A stretch of DNA of 7,445 nt from Chloroflexota bacterium (GTDB taxonomy: Bacteria > Chloroflexota > Chloroflexia > Chloroflexales > Kallotenuaceae): positions 1-7,445 of the forward strand of contig JAFAYS010001050.1 in assembly GCA_019240175.1 (NCBI GenBank), read 5' to 3'. A model generated the notes under the pieces. The model saw nothing but the letters and a program-made list of their open reading frames with translations. It did not search any database and was not told the DNA's origin. This document shows positions 6,901-7,445 of this stretch, piece by piece. A program made the position numbers and the translations under genes. Within the stretch, counting starts at the first letter, position 1. Each line of letters opens with the position of its first letter.

Positions 6901-7445
6901 GCGTCCAGCTGCTCGAAGCGTGCTCCGGGATACACTGCTACAACCTGATCGCCTTTGTCAGCCAGCCGCCGCATGAGCTCGTTACTCAGAGCATCGTCGC
7001 CGGCAAAGATCAGCCAGGAGCGCGGTGCGGCGGAGCCGTTGGCCTGAGCGCGTGGCAGGCGGACGCGTTTCCAGCTCAGCGTGTGCAGCCAGTCCGCCGG
7101 GCTCAGGGTTTTGCCCGTCCGTGTGGCGCGACTCTCAGCCGCGCTCTCGGGCTGCGGCGCGATCCAGTAGCGCTGATGCTCAAACGGATACGTCGGCAGA
7201 GGCAGACGGCGACGCTGCTCGCCCGCAAATGCCTGCCAGTCAACGCGCATGCCCGCCAGCCACAGCCGCCCGATCGCTTCCTGCACCACCGCGCGGTCAG
7301 GCTGCTGATCGTGGGGATGGCGCATGGTCGTCAGCACCACATGCTCGCCGGTGAGCGCCGGATGTTTCCCGATCAAGCTGCTTAACGCGCGACCAGGCCC
7401 CACCTCGACCAGCACGCGATCCGGCGTTTGCAGCAGCTCATGCAC
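3999..7445 (-). CDS. Type I modular polyketide synthase, C-terminal part (AT end - cMT embedded in inactive KR - ACP), 5' end outside window
   Basis: Extender module of a modular PKS. It would load an extender unit, condense it with the incoming chain, methylate the alpha carbon with S-adenosylmethionine and hand the chain to the NRPS encoded just downstream. The visible 1148 residues contain the AT end with EVGPGR (14-19) and post-AT linker ending YPFEHQRYWI (86-95), the KR structural half (about 120-345), KR cofactor loop (360-380), cMT (about 425-805), KR remainder (825-1000), ACP (1033-1108, Ser1068) and a charged tail ending in TAA at 4001-3999. Only about 25 residues separate the linker from the KR fold, so no dehydratase fits. 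The frame stays open to the right edge. The edge GTG is an internal valine codon, and the KS and most of the AT lie beyond it. The family and domain order are clear, but the product is unknown. Confidence 0.97.
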   Translation of the reverse strand: MHELLQTPDRVLVEVGPGRALSSLIGKHPALTGEHVVLTTMRHPHDQQPDRAVVQEAIGRLWLAGMRVDWQAFAGEQRRRLPLPTYPFEHQRYWIAPQPESAAESRATRTGKTLSPADWLHTLSWKRVRLPRAQANGSAAPRSWLIFAGDDALSNELMRRLADKGDQVVAVYPGARFEQLDAGRYTLDPRASQHYQRLQAALGDAGHVPTEIVHLWSATPGTSSLEAAEISDTHYRALFSLLFLARAFDPAQTPQPLGLRVITSGTQSVHGDEPLIPARSSVWAACRQIMRSYPQLACRLVDITGDHADHALLAEQLADEITRTAPDMLVAYRGGQRWVPVLEKDESSIGGEPASTSLDGGAYLITDGLALPGYRFAEELAQTANARLVLTDRGILPPREEWQTWRDAKDLSAAQQRWLDQALVAQRRLFFDLRAHQAFIDERVTKLAHESPVQARPANLEHDSNLLCSSYIWEYLVASGIDVRRGSSYTRDELLQRLGIVAKFARLYSFMLAALAEDGIVELADDTIRFVGAAQDAEQLKHELSGRYPASAEGFKVLEHCIRSYPEVLTGRAEPIGVLYPQGNTDMMRSIEANQALFSNIRTCRALITSLVSRIAEQTPERTLRILEVGAGEGNVTWELAAALRSANVEYHVTDIGRSFVLQAQKHAADAGYDFMRFDTLNIAHDPLSQGFEPHSFDIILAAEVLHATPDIQATLNNLQRLLVPNGTLGIIEATRIERWANLVWGLLDGWWHFTDAELRQNSPLLSLEQWQRVLDRQGFANITLYPRVDQQQSSEDYGLIVAQAPQQLSATADSGWLATAREEQIVSVRDSLRRLEALEALGAQVRVVAAAENGDHLRAAVSEAQQLGGALHGVIHSVRPATPTTPETPPYLIEANIQRHLRELVALEQALDSISLDRALLVTAGASWLDGSGDLAALATMCAHAAYAQANQSKRGLHWTSVDWLVQPGVASAAEQMAVRQILSLDTPQIIVTSQAVPRSWNTVGEFTALPALPAAAPRAHPRPHHLGPYVPPQTEVEQKLAQCWHDVLGIEQVGLEDDFLALGGDSLQATQLLSRIRQVFSVNLELRTFFSTPTIAGTARAIAELQSQVAQNDEHEILDILRHLQNLSPEEIAAELQRRKHLIEET
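4002..4121 (-). other. Charged helical C-terminal tail of the PKS, candidate docking element
   Basis: Residues 1109-1148, after the ACP. The tail is rich in Glu, Arg, Lys and Leu and predicted helical by inspection. It contains HLQNLSPEE (1125-1133) and ends KHLIEET. A tail of this kind at the C terminus of a subunit that must pass its chain to another protein commonly serves as a docking partner. I cannot assign it to a named docking-domain class. Confidence 0.5.
4005..4010 (-). promoter_or_regulatory. Ribosome binding site GAGGAG for the NRPS gene
   Basis: GAGGAG on the minus strand lies within the last codons of the PKS gene, 9 bases upstream of the GTG at 3995. It decides the start: no other in-frame start lies between the PKS stop (4001-3999) and this GTG. 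The arrangement implies translational coupling within one transcript. Confidence 0.82.
4122..4349 (-). other. Acyl carrier protein domain (phosphopantetheine site Ser1068)
   Basis: Residues about 1033-1108. TEVEQKLAQCWHDVLG opens the helical bundle. LGGDSLQATQL carries the serine that receives phosphopantetheine (Ser1068, codon 4244-4242). FFSTPTIAGTARAI closes the fold. The sequence is close to NRPS-type carriers, as expected for an ACP that donates to a condensation domain. Confidence 0.95.
4446..7088 (-). other. Ketoreductase fold split by a methyltransferase and apparently catalytically dead (KR0)
   Basis: The KR is in two pieces. The structural half starts near LHTLSWKR (120-127). The Rossmann part starts at GGAYLITDGLALPG (360-373), is interrupted after LVLTDR (388-393), and resumes near 825 with SLRRLEALEALGAQVRVVAA. 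In active KRs the cofactor loop reads TGGxGxxG. Here it is T366-D-G-L-A-L-P-G373, with two glycines replaced. The usual HAAG stretch reads HSVR (876-879). The catalytic Ser/Tyr/Asn stretch (about 921-950) reads LLVTAGASWLDGSG then DLAALATMCA, so by my hand alignment Tyr becomes Ala and Asn becomes Met. The expected lysine is also not evident. I infer a structural scaffold that leaves the beta-keto group unreduced. Confidence 0.82.
5031..6173 (-). other. PKS carbon-methyltransferase domain (cMT), SAM-dependent
   Basis: Residues about 425-805, inserted in the KR fold as is usual for PKS cMTs. SAM-binding motif I is ILEVGAGEGN (626-635). The family stretch usually reading NVLHAT is AEVLHATPD (703-711), with His707 the likely general base. 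IIEATR (731-736) supplies Glu733 of the presumed His-Glu pair. GLLDGWWHFTD (746-756), PLLSLEQW (764-771) and RQGF (777-780) match the C-terminal part of the family. Every expected landmark is intact, so it is predicted active, adding a methyl group to the alpha carbon of the ACP-bound beta-ketoacyl chain. Whether it methylates once or twice cannot be read from sequence. Confidence 0.93.
7161..7445 (-). other. C-terminal end of acyltransferase domain plus post-AT linker
   Basis: Residues 1-95 of the visible PKS. EVGPGR is the conserved glycine motif near the end of PKS acyltransferases. It is followed by GMRVDWQAF and LPLPTYPFEHQRYWI, the usual post-AT linker that packs against the KS-AT core. 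The residues that decide malonyl versus methylmalonyl choice lie outside the window, so the extender unit cannot be called. Confidence 0.93.

Noticed and set aside
7070..7160. Dehydratase domain between AT and KR
   Set aside because: Only about 25 residues separate the post-AT linker from the KR fold and there is no dehydratase motif.

Overview
The window lies entirely inside a bacterial hybrid polyketide synthase / non-ribosomal peptide synthetase (PKS-NRPS) assembly line. All credible coding sequence is on the minus strand, so transcription runs from high to low coordinates. Two giant genes are present and both are cut by a window edge. Base composition looks GC-rich (about 60 percent by eye), with strong third-position bias that produces very long meaningless open frames on the plus strand. 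A filamentous Chloroflexota host is plausible. This rests on the simple-sequence repeat style inside one gene (GAACCTA heptamers, AAGAACAAAG words, a G-rich tail), which I recall from intergenic DNA of that phylum. The recollection is unverified, and myxobacteria or cyanobacteria are not excluded.

Region 7445-3999 (minus) is the C-terminal 1148 residues of a type I PKS. In order it holds the end of an acyltransferase (AT) with its linker, a ketoreductase (KR) fold interrupted by a carbon-methyltransferase (cMT), an acyl carrier protein (ACP) and a charged helical tail. The KR has lost its cofactor loop and recognisable catalytic residues. No dehydratase is present. The module should therefore make an alpha-methyl-beta-keto thioester.

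Region 3995-1 (minus) is the first 1331 residues of an NRPS: condensation (C), adenylation (A), peptidyl carrier (PCP), then the first part of a second C domain. It starts at a GTG only 3 bases after the PKS stop, behind a GAGGAG ribosome binding site. It lies in the same reading frame as the PKS, so one TAA separates two genes from one fused protein. The first C domain should join the methylated beta-keto acyl group to the amino acid chosen by the A domain, whose binding-pocket residues suggest a basic residue such as ornithine or arginine (tentative).

The most unusual structure is at 1127-945. About 60 hydrophilic, probably disordered residues, encoded by heptamer repeats, a 12-bp direct repeat and G-rich inverted-repeat DNA, are inserted in frame between A-domain cores A8 and A9. 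This is the loop where many NRPSs carry methyltransferase domains. It looks like an intergenic-type repeat element that has become part of a megasynthase.

There is no stretch of more than 3 bases without coding sequence. I saw no RNA gene, insertion sequence, CRISPR array or terminator.
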